Positions 46,289 through 55,300 are shown, counted from the stretch's first letter. The stretch: DNA of 64,000 nucleotides from Bacteroidota bacterium (GCA_030148165.1 JASBTZ010000007.1:248001-312000); one strand, 5' to 3'. Program-made: numbers and translations. Notes: generated by a model not told the origin, from the sequence alone.

Positions 46289-46966
46289 TTATTCCGTTTT
46301 AACAAGATATATGATATTATCCAGCAAATGATGATCCTGAGTGAGCGAATAAGGGTCAGTGCGAACCATAACTGCCTTATTGCTCTTGGATACCCTCGCA
46401 TTTTGGTTTTCAAAATGATCTATTTCAGTTTCGAACCTGGTGATGCTCGTATATGTTCCCTCTCTTAGAAGGTTAATGTCGTTCTGATTGATTTCCTTCG
46501 ATTTTTTTATGGTGATCTGTGGTACTGATCGACTCATCTTTTTTCCATCGTATGAGATCCAGTTATGATCAAATTCTTCCAGATCGTTTTCCCTTACCTG
46601 ACTTTTTACAACTTCTTTTATTGCAATCTGAAGCTTCTCAACGGATTCAAATTCGCACTGAAACTTGAACAGGTATTCGTCGTAATCTTCCGAGAGAGTT
46701 ACATTACTTATACCATCTTGTTCGCTCATACTCGAAATTATCTCCTGAACTTTCTGTTGAATTTCTTCAATTTTGGGAACGCGTTTTCCGTCAAGTGAGT
46801 CAAGCGCAAGAATCGAATTGATTTTAACCTTGCTGGCACTAAGGTTTAGATTATACTTAAATGTACCTGAACCATCCGAATTCAGGGATAAATCATCAAT
46901 AATCTCAATGCATCCGCTTGCTCCGAAAAGAAGAATAAAAATGAATATGACCTGGTATACTCTCAC
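46289..46966 (-). CDS. Lipoprotein of unknown function
   Basis: A 225-residue protein with a lipoprotein signal peptide (VIFIFILLFGASGC; lipobox ASGC). The mature part (CIEIIDDLSLNSDGSGTFKY) resembles the LppM-like fold in which a bacterial lipoprotein begins with a beta-hairpin of N-SDGSG type; similarity is weak. The start appears to be GTG, as no in-frame ATG is near. It heads a three-gene minus-strand cluster of envelope proteins and is divergent from the RidA-family gene, with promoter boxes facing both ways in the 100-base gap. Confidence 0.75.
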   Translation of the reverse strand: MRVYQVIFIFILLFGASGCIEIIDDLSLNSDGSGTFKYNLNLSASKVKINSILALDSLDGKRVPKIEEIQQKVQEIISSMSEQDGISNVTLSEDYDEYLFKFQCEFESVEKLQIAIKEVVKSQVRENDLEEFDHNWISYDGKKMSRSVPQITIKKSKEINQNDINLLREGTYTSITRFETEIDHFENQNARVSKSNKAVMVRTDPYSLTQDHHLLDNIIYLVKTE

Positions 46967-46994
46967 GACATCAAAATTACGGATTTATCGAGAT

Positions 46995-47002
46995 CAAAAT
47001 TA
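46995..47002 (-). promoter_or_regulatory. Putative lipoprotein -7 box (TAATTTTG)
   Basis: Minus strand TAATTTTG, an exact TAnnTTTG match; start predicted near 46988, leader about 22 bases. A second identical box at 46972-46979 is too close to the start codon unless the message is leaderless. Confidence 0.4.
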
Positions 47003-47045
47003 GTACCAATCTCAGCATTTTTCTTTTAAATACTGTATTACTCCG

Positions 47046-47053
47046 TATATTTG
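47046..47053 (+). promoter_or_regulatory. Putative RidA-family gene -7 box (TATATTTG)
   Basis: TATATTTG matches TAnnTTTG exactly. The predicted start near 47060 rules out the upstream TTG as start codon and leaves a leader of under 10 bases. Confidence 0.45.
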
Positions 47054-47068
47054 CACAAAACAATGCTT

Positions 47069-47503
47069 ATGTCGGATCAAAACAGAATTTCTACAGATAA
47101 AGCACCAAAACCAGTTGGTCTTTATCCGCACGCCAGAAGGGTGGGGAATCTTTTGTTTTTGTCAGGTGTGGGTCCACGGGTTGCAGGTTCTGATGAAATT
47201 GATTCAGCCGTTCCGGGATTGAAGCTGGATAAAAATGGAAATTTCATTGAGTTTGATTTCGGAGCTCAATGTCGCAGTGTTTTTGATAATGTAAAGACGA
47301 TACTAGAAGAATCAGGTTCCAGCTGGGAGAATCTGGTAGATGTTACCGTCTTTTTAGTGAACATGAAAAGAGATTTTAAAGAATACAATCAGATCTACGC
47401 GGAGTATTTCAAGGACAATCTCCCTTGTCGCACAACCGTTGAGATCAATTCACTTCCGACTCCGATTGCGATCGAACTGAAGTGTATAGCAACAATTGAT
47501 TAA
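47069..47503 (+). CDS. RidA-family deaminase, 2-aminomuconate deaminase-like
   Basis: A 144-residue cytoplasmic RidA (YjgF/UK114) family protein. APKPVGLYPHARRVGNLLFLSGVGPR, QCRSVFDNVKTILEESG, LVDVTVFLVNM, YNQIYAEYF, and PCRTTVEINSLPTPIAIELK with its conserved arginine are diagnostic. The PHARR opening and the pattern of the middle resemble 2-aminomuconate deaminases of tryptophan/kynurenine breakdown more than housekeeping RidA, but no kynurenine genes adjoin. ATG at 47069 is preferred; another ATG at 47063 is possible. The TPR-protein gene follows after three bases. Confidence 0.85.
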   Translation: MSDQNRISTDKAPKPVGLYPHARRVGNLLFLSGVGPRVAGSDEIDSAVPGLKLDKNGNFIEFDFGAQCRSVFDNVKTILEESGSSWENLVDVTVFLVNMKRDFKEYNQIYAEYFKDNLPCRTTVEINSLPTPIAIELKCIATID

Positions 47504-47506
47504 ATT

Positions 47507-48085
47507 ATGATAGCTTTTATTTTACGATGCTTATTGATGGCCGCAACTCTAGGTGGTACGGTATATTTATTTTATGACGGATATTGGGGCTGGGGTATTA
47601 CGATGATATTACCAACCATAATAGTAGGCTTCAGTTTTTTCCGGAATGAGAACATGATTCTGGCACTGAATCAAATGCGTCTAGGTGATACCGATAAAGC
47701 AAAGAAGTACATCAGTCGAATTTCTCATCCACAGTTCCTGCCGAAAAAACAGCATGCATACGTCCTGTTTTTAAAAGCGGTGTTGAACACTCAGGAACTA
47801 GGCCTGGCGAAGAGTGAACAACTGCTTCGAAAGGCAATGCAAATGGGATTACGTACAGGACAGGATAATGCAGTAGCTAGAATGCATCTCGCTGGAATCT
47901 GTGCTCAAACCGGACGACGAAAAGAAGCCGTTTCCTTGCTAAACGAGGCAAAAAAACTAGACAACTCCGGTGTAATGAAAGATCAAATCACTTTGATGCA
48001 GAAACAACTTCAAGGCGCTCCTTCCAAAAATCAAATGCGTATGTCGCAAATGATGGGAGGTAGAAGAAAGATGCCTAGAAGGTAG
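47507..48085 (+). CDS. Membrane protein with TPR-like repeats
   Basis: A 192-residue protein with two N-terminal membrane helices (about residues 3-21 and 26-45; FILRCLLMAATLGGTVYLF and GITMILPTIIVGFSFF). A cytoplasmic helical region follows with tetratricopeptide-like pairs (MILALNQMRLGDTDKAKKYI, AVARMHLAGICAQTGRRKEA). The tail is rich in methionine, glutamine and arginine (MSQMMGGRRKMPRR). It is the second gene of a compact set: three bases after the RidA-family gene and two before the methyltransferase gene. Probably a scaffold; the partner is unknown. Confidence 0.75.
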   Translation: MIAFILRCLLMAATLGGTVYLFYDGYWGWGITMILPTIIVGFSFFRNENMILALNQMRLGDTDKAKKYISRISHPQFLPKKQHAYVLFLKAVLNTQELGLAKSEQLLRKAMQMGLRTGQDNAVARMHLAGICAQTGRRKEAVSLLNEAKKLDNSGVMKDQITLMQKQLQGAPSKNQMRMSQMMGGRRKMPRR

Positions 48086-48087
48086 CC

Positions 48088-48933
48088 ATGGATAAAAAAA
48101 TCTTCACAACCGGCTGGGAAGATTACGAGTTAATTGACGCTGGCGGAGGCAAGAAACTTGAGCGTTGGGGTAGTGTCATTACGATCCGTCCGGAGGTTCA
48201 GGCCTATTTTCATTCTGGGTTACCTTTTTCGGAGTGGGAACAGAAAGCTCACTGGGAATATAAGGCGACCGGTAAGCAAAGCGGGAAATGGAAAAATCTG
48301 CGCCGTGCCCCTGAAGAATGGACCATTTCTTATAAGTCTCTTACGTTTCAACTGGAATTAACCAAGTTCAAACATCTGGGCCTCTTCCCAGAGCAGAAAC
48401 TCAACTGGGATCTCGCATTTGACAAGTTGGATAGTGATTCAAAATTTCTCAATCTTTTTGCTTACACCGGTGCAATGAGCTGCGTTGCCAGGAGTAAAGG
48501 AGCGGAGACATTTCACGTTGATTCGGTCAAGCAATTAATTAATTGGGCATCCATCAATATGGAACTGAGCAAGCTTCTAAATATTAAATGGGTTCACGAA
48601 GATGCTGTCAAGTTTATTAGTCGACTGGAAAAACGCGGGGAAAAGTTTGATTTTATCGTCATGGACCCGCCGGCCTGGGGAATTGGGCGTAAAAATGAGA
48701 AGTGGCGGCTGGAAGATAAATTGGATCAACTGCTTGGATCTGCTGCAAATATCTTATCTAAAGATGGAGTTTTAGTGTTAAACACGTATTCACCCAAAGT
48801 AGATATTGAATTTCTTGAAGAGTTAGCGCCATTGTATTTTAGCGACCGAAATTATGCTGTAAATGAACTATGGATGAAGACCACCAGCCAGAAGGAATTG
48901 TTTTATGGTGTCCTGTTACGCGTTGGAATCTAA
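48088..48933 (+). CDS. Class I SAM-dependent methyltransferase, RlmI-like
   Basis: A 281-residue cytoplasmic methyltransferase. LNLFAYTGAMSCVARSKGA is the SAM-binding motif I region, HVDSVKQLINWASINMELSKL follows, and FDFIVMDPPAWG is the motif IV (DPP) characteristic of RNA methyltransferases of the RlmI/RlmK type. It lacks an N-terminal PUA domain and has no obvious catalytic cysteine pair, so it is probably an N- or O-methylating enzyme acting on rRNA; the target is not known. The last 18 bases overlap the convergent dehydrogenase gene. Confidence 0.85.
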   Translation: MDKKIFTTGWEDYELIDAGGGKKLERWGSVITIRPEVQAYFHSGLPFSEWEQKAHWEYKATGKQSGKWKNLRRAPEEWTISYKSLTFQLELTKFKHLGLFPEQKLNWDLAFDKLDSDSKFLNLFAYTGAMSCVARSKGAETFHVDSVKQLINWASINMELSKLLNIKWVHEDAVKFISRLEKRGEKFDFIVMDPPAWGIGRKNEKWRLEDKLDQLLGSAANILSKDGVLVLNTYSPKVDIEFLEELAPLYFSDRNYAVNELWMKTTSQKELFYGVLLRVGI

Positions 48934-49872
48934 TCTGCCAAATTCATTTAGAATTTTATCAGCCAGGACATCACTCAGCTTAAAGTAAGATTCTTTGGTC
49001 CAGCCACCGACATGAGGAGTAAAAATAACCTTGTCCGAATGGAGTAAAAAGTTAAAATCATCTGAAAGCTCTTGCTCAAAGAAATTTTCAAAACTACTTT
49101 TTTCGTACTCCAATACATCCAGGCAACAACCTAACACTTTATCCGATTTTATAGCTGAAACAAGCGCTTCTGTTTGAACAATTTTTCCTCTTGCCAGATT
49201 GACCAGGTAAATGGGTTTCTGAAAACTTTCAAAAAATGCGTTATCGGCATAATAGATTGTTTCTTCATTCTGAGGAATGTGAAAGCTAACGATGTCAGCG
49301 TGTTCAAAGATTGCTTCCAGCGAACATTCCTCTACCTGATTACTTCCGAATCCAGATTTGTATTTATCATGGGCCAGAATCTTTACATCAAATCCAGCTA
49401 ACTTTCGGGCAAAAGCAGAACCATTATTTCCAAAGCCAATTATTCCAACTGTTTTACCATCCAGTTCCAGACCCCGATTTCCTTCACGGTCCCAGATTCC
49501 GCTTCGAACTTCTTTATCTCCTTTGATAAAATTATTGAACAAGGCGAGTAACATACCTAAGGCGTGTTCAGCTACGGCATTTCGATTTCCTTCCGGAGCA
49601 TTAAAAAGAGCAATGCCTTTCTCTGAGCAATAGTTTACATCAATGTTTTCCATACCTGCTCCTGAACGAGCAATGAACTTTAAATTATCTGCATGAGACA
49701 AAGTTCTTTCATCTAATCGAAATCTGGATCGAATCACCAGACCAGACATTTCAGGGAAAAGTTCGAGACATGCATCCAGGGGCAATGATGTTCCATCGAG
49801 ACAGGTATATCCTGCTTCTTTTAAGCGATCTTCAAGAACGGGATGAACGATATCAAGAAATAAAACTTTCAT
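48916..49872 (-). CDS. D-2-hydroxyacid dehydrogenase (SerA-like)
   Basis: NAD-dependent oxidoreductase of 318 residues. GLVIRSRFRLDERTL and FIARSGAGMENIDVNYC form the substrate-binding part, VGIIGFGNNGSAFARKLAGFDVKI the Rossmann motif, PIYLVNLARGKIVQTEAL carries the catalytic arginine, and VIFTPHVGGWT the catalytic histidine. It lacks an ACT domain, so it is the short form. Substrate could be 3-phosphoglycerate, glyoxylate or another 2-oxo acid. Translationally coupled to mgtE (TAATG overlap) and convergent with the methyltransferase gene, with an 18-base overlap of the ends. Confidence 0.9.
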   Translation of the reverse strand: MKVLFLDIVHPVLEDRLKEAGYTCLDGTSLPLDACLELFPEMSGLVIRSRFRLDERTLSHADNLKFIARSGAGMENIDVNYCSEKGIALFNAPEGNRNAVAEHALGMLLALFNNFIKGDKEVRSGIWDREGNRGLELDGKTVGIIGFGNNGSAFARKLAGFDVKILAHDKYKSGFGSNQVEECSLEAIFEHADIVSFHIPQNEETIYYADNAFFESFQKPIYLVNLARGKIVQTEALVSAIKSDKVLGCCLDVLEYEKSSFENFFEQELSDDFNFLLHSDKVIFTPHVGGWTKESYFKLSDVLADKILNEFGRLDSNA

Positions 49873-51224
49873 TAGATACCATACAGAATCATACCAATTG
49901 TAAGGTAAATGAACAGACCAAGAACATCATTCAATGTCGTAATAAATGGTCCTGTTGCAAGTGCCGGATCAATCTTATATTTATCCAGAAGGAGTGGAAT
50001 TAATGTTCCAAAGACGGCGGCGAACATGATCACCGTAAATAGTGACAGACTAACGACCCATCCAAGCGTAATACTGTCAAAAACATATGCTACACCGTAT
50101 ATGATAATTGATAGCAGTATTCCGTTAACAACGGCCACCAAGGCTTCCTTTGCAATCTTTTTAAATATGGATCCAAATTGATCGTTTCCTCTAGCGAGCG
50201 ATTGGACCACGATTGCAGACGATTGCACTCCTACATTCCCTCCCATTGCGGTTATTAACGGAATGAAAAATGCAAGTGCCGGAATTTCGTGAATACCTCC
50301 TTCGAATCCTGAAATCACTTGTGCACCGAGAATTCCTCCCAATAATCCGATCAATAACCATGGCATTCTAGCTCGCGATATTCTCCAGACAGACGCGCTG
50401 GATTCAATATTCTCAGAGATACCAGATGCTAACTGAAAATCCTTGTCAGCTTCTTCTTTGATTACATCAACCACATCATCGATTGTTATCCGGCCCACCA
50501 ACTTATTCTGAAGATCAACAACCGGAACGGACACAAGGTCATATTTTTCCATCACGCGTGCGACATCTTCATCGTCGTCACTTGTTTTGACAGATATTAA
50601 ATTCTTGCTTTGATAAAGGTCTTCGATTTTAGTGGAAGGACTAGCAAATAGCAGTCTTTTTAGCGATAAAAATCCAACCAGCTTGTCTTCGTCATCGACC
50701 ACATATATGGTAAATACCTTTTCAACTTCTTCCGCCTGGCGACGCAATTCTACAATGCATCGGTTTACGGGCCATTCGAGTTTCGCCTTAATAAACTCTT
50801 TCTGCATTAATCCTCCCGCCGTGTCCTCATCGTACTTCAGGAGGTCTACAATGTCACCAGCAGCTTCATCGTCCGTAATGTGGGAGAGAACTTCTTCAAT
50901 TTGCTTTTGGGGCAGATCCCCAATTAAATCGGCGGCATCATCCGATTCCATGTTCTCAAGCTGCTCGGCGATTTCTTTTGAAGAATATTTCTTAATAATG
51001 AGGTCTCGAGCGTCATCATCGAGTTCCATTAACACGTCACCCTGGCGGTCTTCTGTCAGTAAACGATAAAGTTTATAAGCATCCTCGGTATTTAGCTCAG
51101 AAATTACAGCAGCGATATCTGCATCGTGGAGATCAAAGATGTTCTCATCGAGCCATTGCCGATCCTTTTGTTCAACAGCTGAACAAACCTGATCAATATA
51201 TTCTTTTGTCAACTCGAAGCCCAC
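49872..51224 (-). CDS. mgtE: Magnesium transporter MgtE
   Basis: Mg2+ channel of the inner membrane, 450 residues. The N-terminal superhelical domain (residues 10-130, with repeats like ELNTEDAYKLYRLL and MESDDAADLIGDL) and two CBS domains (about 135-255, FTIYVVDDEDKLVGFLSLKRLL and LVSVPVVDLQNKLVGRITI) form the cytoplasmic Mg2+ sensor. Five membrane helices follow, with the conserved GGNVGVQSSAIVVQSLARG and KIDPALATGPFITTLNDVLG near the pore. The start is GTG. A TATCTTTG box lies 17 bases upstream; the dehydrogenase gene follows in an overlapping arrangement. Confidence 0.96.
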   Translation of the reverse strand: MGFELTKEYIDQVCSAVEQKDRQWLDENIFDLHDADIAAVISELNTEDAYKLYRLLTEDRQGDVLMELDDDARDLIIKKYSSKEIAEQLENMESDDAADLIGDLPQKQIEEVLSHITDDEAAGDIVDLLKYDEDTAGGLMQKEFIKAKLEWPVNRCIVELRRQAEEVEKVFTIYVVDDEDKLVGFLSLKRLLFASPSTKIEDLYQSKNLISVKTSDDDEDVARVMEKYDLVSVPVVDLQNKLVGRITIDDVVDVIKEEADKDFQLASGISENIESSASVWRISRARMPWLLIGLLGGILGAQVISGFEGGIHEIPALAFFIPLITAMGGNVGVQSSAIVVQSLARGNDQFGSIFKKIAKEALVAVVNGILLSIIIYGVAYVFDSITLGWVVSLSLFTVIMFAAVFGTLIPLLLDKYKIDPALATGPFITTLNDVLGLFIYLTIGMILYGI

Positions 51225-51240
51225 GATTATCGGTTTGTCG

Positions 51241-51248
51241 CAAAGATA
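51241..51248 (-). promoter_or_regulatory. Putative mgtE -7 box (TATCTTTG)
   Basis: Minus strand TATCTTTG, an exact TAnnTTTG match. The predicted start near 51234 leaves a leader of only about 10 bases before the GTG start. Confidence 0.5.
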
Positions 51249-51297
51249 TAAAGAAATCCGCTTTAGCTAAATCGTTTTAAACGAATGAATTGCAATG

Positions 51298-52818
51298 TTA
51301 TGAAAGCTCTTTTGAGCCAAACATACCGATGAATAAACCGAAGAAGGTTACGCCGGTTTGAGTTTCAAGAGTGTCTTCTATCAAGTACGATAACAGAATG
51401 ATTGTCATGAAAGCAATAGCGAGCATATTCTTTTTAGACAGATTAAGCAGCATAAATTCGCTGTGAATCCAAAAGAAAAGGAACAAGCCGACTACTCCGA
51501 AAGTAAGTAGAACCGTTAAATAGTAATTGTGAGCCCGGCAACGATTCTCCGGTTTGAGTATAGAGTTTTGATTCTCATAGTTTTGATCAAAACTGTCTTG
51601 TACATCCCCCGTGCCGACACCAAGTATAAAGTTGTTTTGAGCAATTTGGATCGCCGACTTCCAATATTCTATCCGCATTAGAAGGGAATGATTGTTCGGG
51701 TCACTATTATTATTCAGCTGATATTTAATTCCATAATAGCGTGCCATCAACCCGGAACTGTATTTACTGGCACAGCCATGTTCGATACACTTAATGTCCT
51801 TTTCGCTTAATTGTTGAAACCCTTTGCTATCCTTTCGAACATCCATGGAACTTAGATATCGGATGAGCGTCCATCTGATAGGATGCCCTTTGACATCTAT
51901 ACCGTCATAAGGAATAGCTGAGACTTTGTTCCATTCTCGCCTAAGTTCTTCCTCACATATATAAATCCCTATGGGTTTACCTGTTTCCGGTGAAACTCCA
52001 CCACTTTCATGACGGTAGGGATTCCCTTCAGCAGTGTATTTATCAAGTTCATTCAAATTGATCGAACTAGGATCAATAGGTGTCAGGAGGTCAATTAATA
52101 AAGCAAAGACAAGAATAGTTCCCAGCGATAAGGCTCCCCACATAAGCCATTTCCGAATGTTCCAGAGCACAAATAGAAGATAGACTACCATTACTCCTGT
52201 TAATGCCAACATACCTGACAGGACCTGGCTCACAAAGGTGTAATAGACGAACCAAATGAGTAAGATCAAGCCGATTATTCGCAGGCTTCTTGTCCTCAAA
52301 AAAGAAATGGAAACAGCAGCTCCCATCGCTATCAGCAGACCATACCTGATGTGTGAGGCAAACAGCGACATCCCTCTGATATCGTCATATTGATACTCTC
52401 CGAGTAACTGTTGATACGAAAGATAATTAAACACAGAAGTGATCAAAAGAGATAATAGGAATGAACCGAGAATTATTTTATGTCGCTCAATTTTAACAGG
52501 TTTTGCAATCAGGACTAATGGAACCACAATCAAGGGTAGTTTAACCCGAAGGTCGTGAAGCCCATATGATATATTCTCAGACCAGGCTAGTCCGATTACA
52601 TGCAGCAAGAAAAAGGCAGCGATAAGAATGAATAACCTACTGTTTTTAATCCGATGCCAGTACGTTTTAAAATTTGCTTCAAGTAAAAGATTGAGGAGGA
52701 GAAACATCATGGAGATCGACATAACCACTTTGTTAAGAGGCAGTCCGAAAGCAAGCCCTGACAAGCCAATCAGATGTAGATAGTTATGAGTTTCCTGACC
52801 AAATAGCCGGTTTAACAT
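51298..52818 (-). CDS. O-antigen ligase/polymerase family membrane protein
   Basis: A 506-residue inner-membrane protein with about eleven helices and one large periplasmic loop (about residues 235-375) that carries NHSLLMRIEYWKSAIQIAQN and ILGVGTGDVQDSFDQNYENQN, then CRAHNYYLTVLLTFGVVGLF. The RxxYWxxAxxxAxxNxxxGVGxGD pattern and the HN...L..G..G motif are those of the Wzy_C/O-antigen ligase superfamily, which transfers or polymerises glycans on the periplasmic side. No other polysaccharide genes adjoin. It is the last gene in a run with the S41 protease and rnpA, 34 bases after the protease stop. Confidence 0.88.
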   Translation of the reverse strand: MLNRLFGQETHNYLHLIGLSGLAFGLPLNKVVMSISMMFLLLNLLLEANFKTYWHRIKNSRLFILIAAFFLLHVIGLAWSENISYGLHDLRVKLPLIVVPLVLIAKPVKIERHKIILGSFLLSLLITSVFNYLSYQQLLGEYQYDDIRGMSLFASHIRYGLLIAMGAAVSISFLRTRSLRIIGLILLIWFVYYTFVSQVLSGMLALTGVMVVYLLFVLWNIRKWLMWGALSLGTILVFALLIDLLTPIDPSSINLNELDKYTAEGNPYRHESGGVSPETGKPIGIYICEEELRREWNKVSAIPYDGIDVKGHPIRWTLIRYLSSMDVRKDSKGFQQLSEKDIKCIEHGCASKYSSGLMARYYGIKYQLNNNSDPNNHSLLMRIEYWKSAIQIAQNNFILGVGTGDVQDSFDQNYENQNSILKPENRCRAHNYYLTVLLTFGVVGLFLFFWIHSEFMLLNLSKKNMLAIAFMTIILLSYLIEDTLETQTGVTFFGLFIGMFGSKELS

Positions 52819-52852
52819 AAGTAGTGTTTTCTCCTATTGAAAAAGCTAACGG

Positions 52853-54493
52853 CTATTTTTTCAAAATAGTGTTGTACTCGCTGGAATTATTTAACACCTC
52901 AATGGCACGTTGAAGATCTTGATCATAATTGAAGGCATGTTCTGCGCGCCCACGCTGATAATAATAACGAGATACTATTTCGTTTTCAAGCAATTCCTTT
53001 ATTTGATCCTGAAACTTAACGAGGTCTCTTTCTTTTGAAGGGACAACCTTTTGCAGGAGTGCTTCATATTCTTCTTCAGCGTCTTTCATGAACTCTTCAT
53101 CTTCTAATGTAGCTTTTACCTTTTTAAGCTTTTCTTCAGATGCTGTGGAGTAGGTGAAATCATGATCCAGGACAAACTCTTTAAATTCATTATATTCTTC
53201 ATCGGAAAGTTGAAAATTAGCCGCACTGTCGATGGAAGGATGAGCATAGTAATATTTTGTTGCAAAATGAAAGATCAGATTTTCCGTGAATAATGTCGCT
53301 GTTAATCGACTCAGGTCATCTTGTTCAATTCTGATATCAGGTTCAATCCCTCTTCCATCGATAACCTCCCGACCATTACGTGTTTTAAATATTTTGATCA
53401 AAGAATCAGGTACTTCCTGTGGTACCTCACCTTCTAATTTGTCATAGTATTCAAGTTTTTGGACGCACCGTCCTGACGGAGTATAGTATTTAGCGATTGT
53501 AAGTTTAATCTTCGATCCGTAGTCAAGGTCATACGTTCTTTGAACCAATCCTTTGCCGAAGGAAGTATTACCAACAATGATTGCTCTATCAAGATCCTGC
53601 AATGTGCCCGAAACAATTTCACTGGCAGAAGCCGAAGTGCCATTTATCAATACAGCCACCGGAATTTCAAGGTCAATTGGCTCGGTCATGGTTTTGTAGG
53701 TTCTGTTTTCCTCTAAGACACGACCTTTGGTGGTTACAACTATTTCATCTTTATCGATAAACATATTAACAATCTTAACCGCTTCGATCAGTAATCCACC
53801 GCCATTACTCCTCAAATCCAGAATCAGTTCTTCCATTCCCTGACTTTTGAGTTCATTATAAGCCTTGATGACTTCGGAAGAAGCCGTTTTGGTAAAGCTA
53901 TTCAGCTTGATGTATCCGGTTGACCCTTCCATCATTCCAAAATAAGGAACATCCGGCAGCTTAATTTCATCACGTGTAAATTGAACTTTTACTTCCTTGC
54001 CCTCATTTCGTTCGACTACAACCTCAACATCTGTTCCTTTGGGTCCTTTTAGTGAATTTGAAACTTCCTCCGAGCTTTTGTCACTCATGGATTTTCCATC
54101 TATTTCCAGAATCTTATCACCAGCTTTTAGTCCTGCTACTGAAGCGGGTTTACCTTCGTATGGCTCAGCGATATAGACATGATCATCAATTTTCCTGATT
54201 AAAGCACCAATTCCTCCATATTGCCCCGTGGTCATTAATTGATAGTCTTCTATATTGGATTCGTGATAGTATACAGTGTAGGGGTCGAGCTCTTTGAGCA
54301 TTGCATCTATTGCAACTTTAGAAAGGTTCCCTGGCTCAATGTCGTCTACATAATACTTCTCAAGGTTTTCGTAAATCTGATCGAGTATCTCGATCGATTT
54401 AACCACTTCGAATCCGCTTGACTGTGCAAACGCCTGTACAACGCTAAAGATTAACGCGACAAATAATAATGTGAGTTTTGAGGTTCTTTTCAT
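52853..54493 (-). CDS. C-terminal processing peptidase (S41 family)
   Basis: Periplasmic serine protease of 546 residues. The signal sequence (LTLLFVALIFSVVQAFAQ) is followed by a PDZ domain (about residues 85-165, GGIGALIRKIDDHVYI, GLKAGDKILEIDGKSM) and the S41 core: GYIKLNSFTKTASSEVIKAY, ELILDLRSNGGGLL, INGTSASASEIVSGTLQD with the nucleophile serine and NTSFGKGLVQRTY with the lysine of the Ser-Lys dyad. A helical C-terminal extension of about 130 residues follows. Usual role: trimming or quality control of envelope proteins. It starts 16 bases after rnpA. Confidence 0.95.
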   Translation of the reverse strand: MKRTSKLTLLFVALIFSVVQAFAQSSGFEVVKSIEILDQIYENLEKYYVDDIEPGNLSKVAIDAMLKELDPYTVYYHESNIEDYQLMTTGQYGGIGALIRKIDDHVYIAEPYEGKPASVAGLKAGDKILEIDGKSMSDKSSEEVSNSLKGPKGTDVEVVVERNEGKEVKVQFTRDEIKLPDVPYFGMMEGSTGYIKLNSFTKTASSEVIKAYNELKSQGMEELILDLRSNGGGLLIEAVKIVNMFIDKDEIVVTTKGRVLEENRTYKTMTEPIDLEIPVAVLINGTSASASEIVSGTLQDLDRAIIVGNTSFGKGLVQRTYDLDYGSKIKLTIAKYYTPSGRCVQKLEYYDKLEGEVPQEVPDSLIKIFKTRNGREVIDGRGIEPDIRIEQDDLSRLTATLFTENLIFHFATKYYYAHPSIDSAANFQLSDEEYNEFKEFVLDHDFTYSTASEEKLKKVKATLEDEEFMKDAEEEYEALLQKVVPSKERDLVKFQDQIKELLENEIVSRYYYQRGRAEHAFNYDQDLQRAIEVLNNSSEYNTILKK

Positions 54494-54509
54494 CCGTGTA
54501 TTCGTTTTG

Positions 54510-54890
54510 TTAAATGCTCGCTACCGTTTTTTGAAATAGCTTTTCCATTTTTGCCTTTATAGTGGCCAAAGGTAATTCTTCCTTTGAGGAATAAATAATA
54601 AAAATGGCCAATTGCCTATTTTGAAGTTCTCCTTCAATGATACTTTTATGACACCTTATTGCTTCTCGTAAAACTCGTTTAATTCTATTGCGATCAACAG
54701 CTCTCTTAAAGTTCTTTTTTGGTACGGTCACAGCGACCTGAAATTTTTCATCCGTGCTGAGACTCATCACACTATACCTGGCAATTAGAGGATACATCTT
54801 TGTCGTTTCTCCGTTCAAGAAAAGGTCATCAATAATTTTCTTGGAACAAAGCCTGTATGATTTTCCGAATGATTGGTCGCTCACGGTCAT
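54510..54890 (-). CDS. rnpA: Ribonuclease P protein component
   Basis: Protein subunit of RNase P, which matures the 5' end of tRNAs. The 126-residue length is typical. SYRLCSKKIIDDLF, FQVAVTVPKKNFKRAVDRNRIKR and VLREAIRCHK form the canonical opening and the RNR motif that binds the RNA subunit. In many bacteria rnpA is next to rpmH; here it sits between a SPOR-like exported protein and an S41 protease, without rpmH nearby. Confidence 0.95.
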   Translation of the reverse strand: MTVSDQSFGKSYRLCSKKIIDDLFLNGETTKMYPLIARYSVMSLSTDEKFQVAVTVPKKNFKRAVDRNRIKRVLREAIRCHKSIIEGELQNRQLAIFIIYSSKEELPLATIKAKMEKLFQKTVASI

Positions 54891-54898
54891 TAGTCGAC

Positions 54899-55300
54899 TT
54901 ATTCTTTTTCCAATCGAGGCAGATTGATCTTTTCTTTAATCACAAAACTGGTAGGAAAATCAATTTCCACTTCCGCTTTGATTTTTTCTGCTTCAAGATG
55001 TGTTCTGAAGTCGCCTACTTTAAGTACATAATTAGGTGCAGTGTACTCCACATACGTATCTACTTTGGGGAACTGGCTAATGAATTTGGATCGCGCATTG
55101 TCAATGACGGATCGATCCTGGTCAAAGTATAACTGAACCCTGTAACCATCTATTTGAGGAGCTATTGCAGGAGGAACAATTTCACCTTGCTTTTCAACAA
55201 GCGCATCAATTCTGCTGTCTTTATGAATCGTAACCGAGCCCTGCTGCCCAAAGGAATATAGACTGGTTAATAAGGTAACGATGATCAAGCTGCATCTCAT
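54899..55300 (-). CDS. Exported SPOR-like domain protein
   Basis: A 133-residue periplasmic protein. A signal peptide (MRCSLIIVTLLTSLYSFGQ) is chosen as the start; an upstream in-frame start would add fourteen residues before it. The mature part holds one small alpha/beta domain with the SPOR layout: GYRVQLYFDQDRSVIDNARS, then VDTYVEYTAPNYVLKVGDF and HLEAEKIKAEVEIDFPTSFV. SPOR domains bind denuded glycan strands of peptidoglycan. It starts the rnpA-protease-ligase run and is divergent from the alternative complex III operon. Confidence 0.82.
   Translation of the reverse strand: MRCSLIIVTLLTSLYSFGQQGSVTIHKDSRIDALVEKQGEIVPPAIAPQIDGYRVQLYFDQDRSVIDNARSKFISQFPKVDTYVEYTAPNYVLKVGDFRTHLEAEKIKAEVEIDFPTSFVIKEKINLPRLEKE

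Noticed and set aside
47051-47068. TTG start for the RidA-family gene
   Set aside because: It lies within the TATATTTG promoter box. The family's N-terminus aligns with ATG at 47069.
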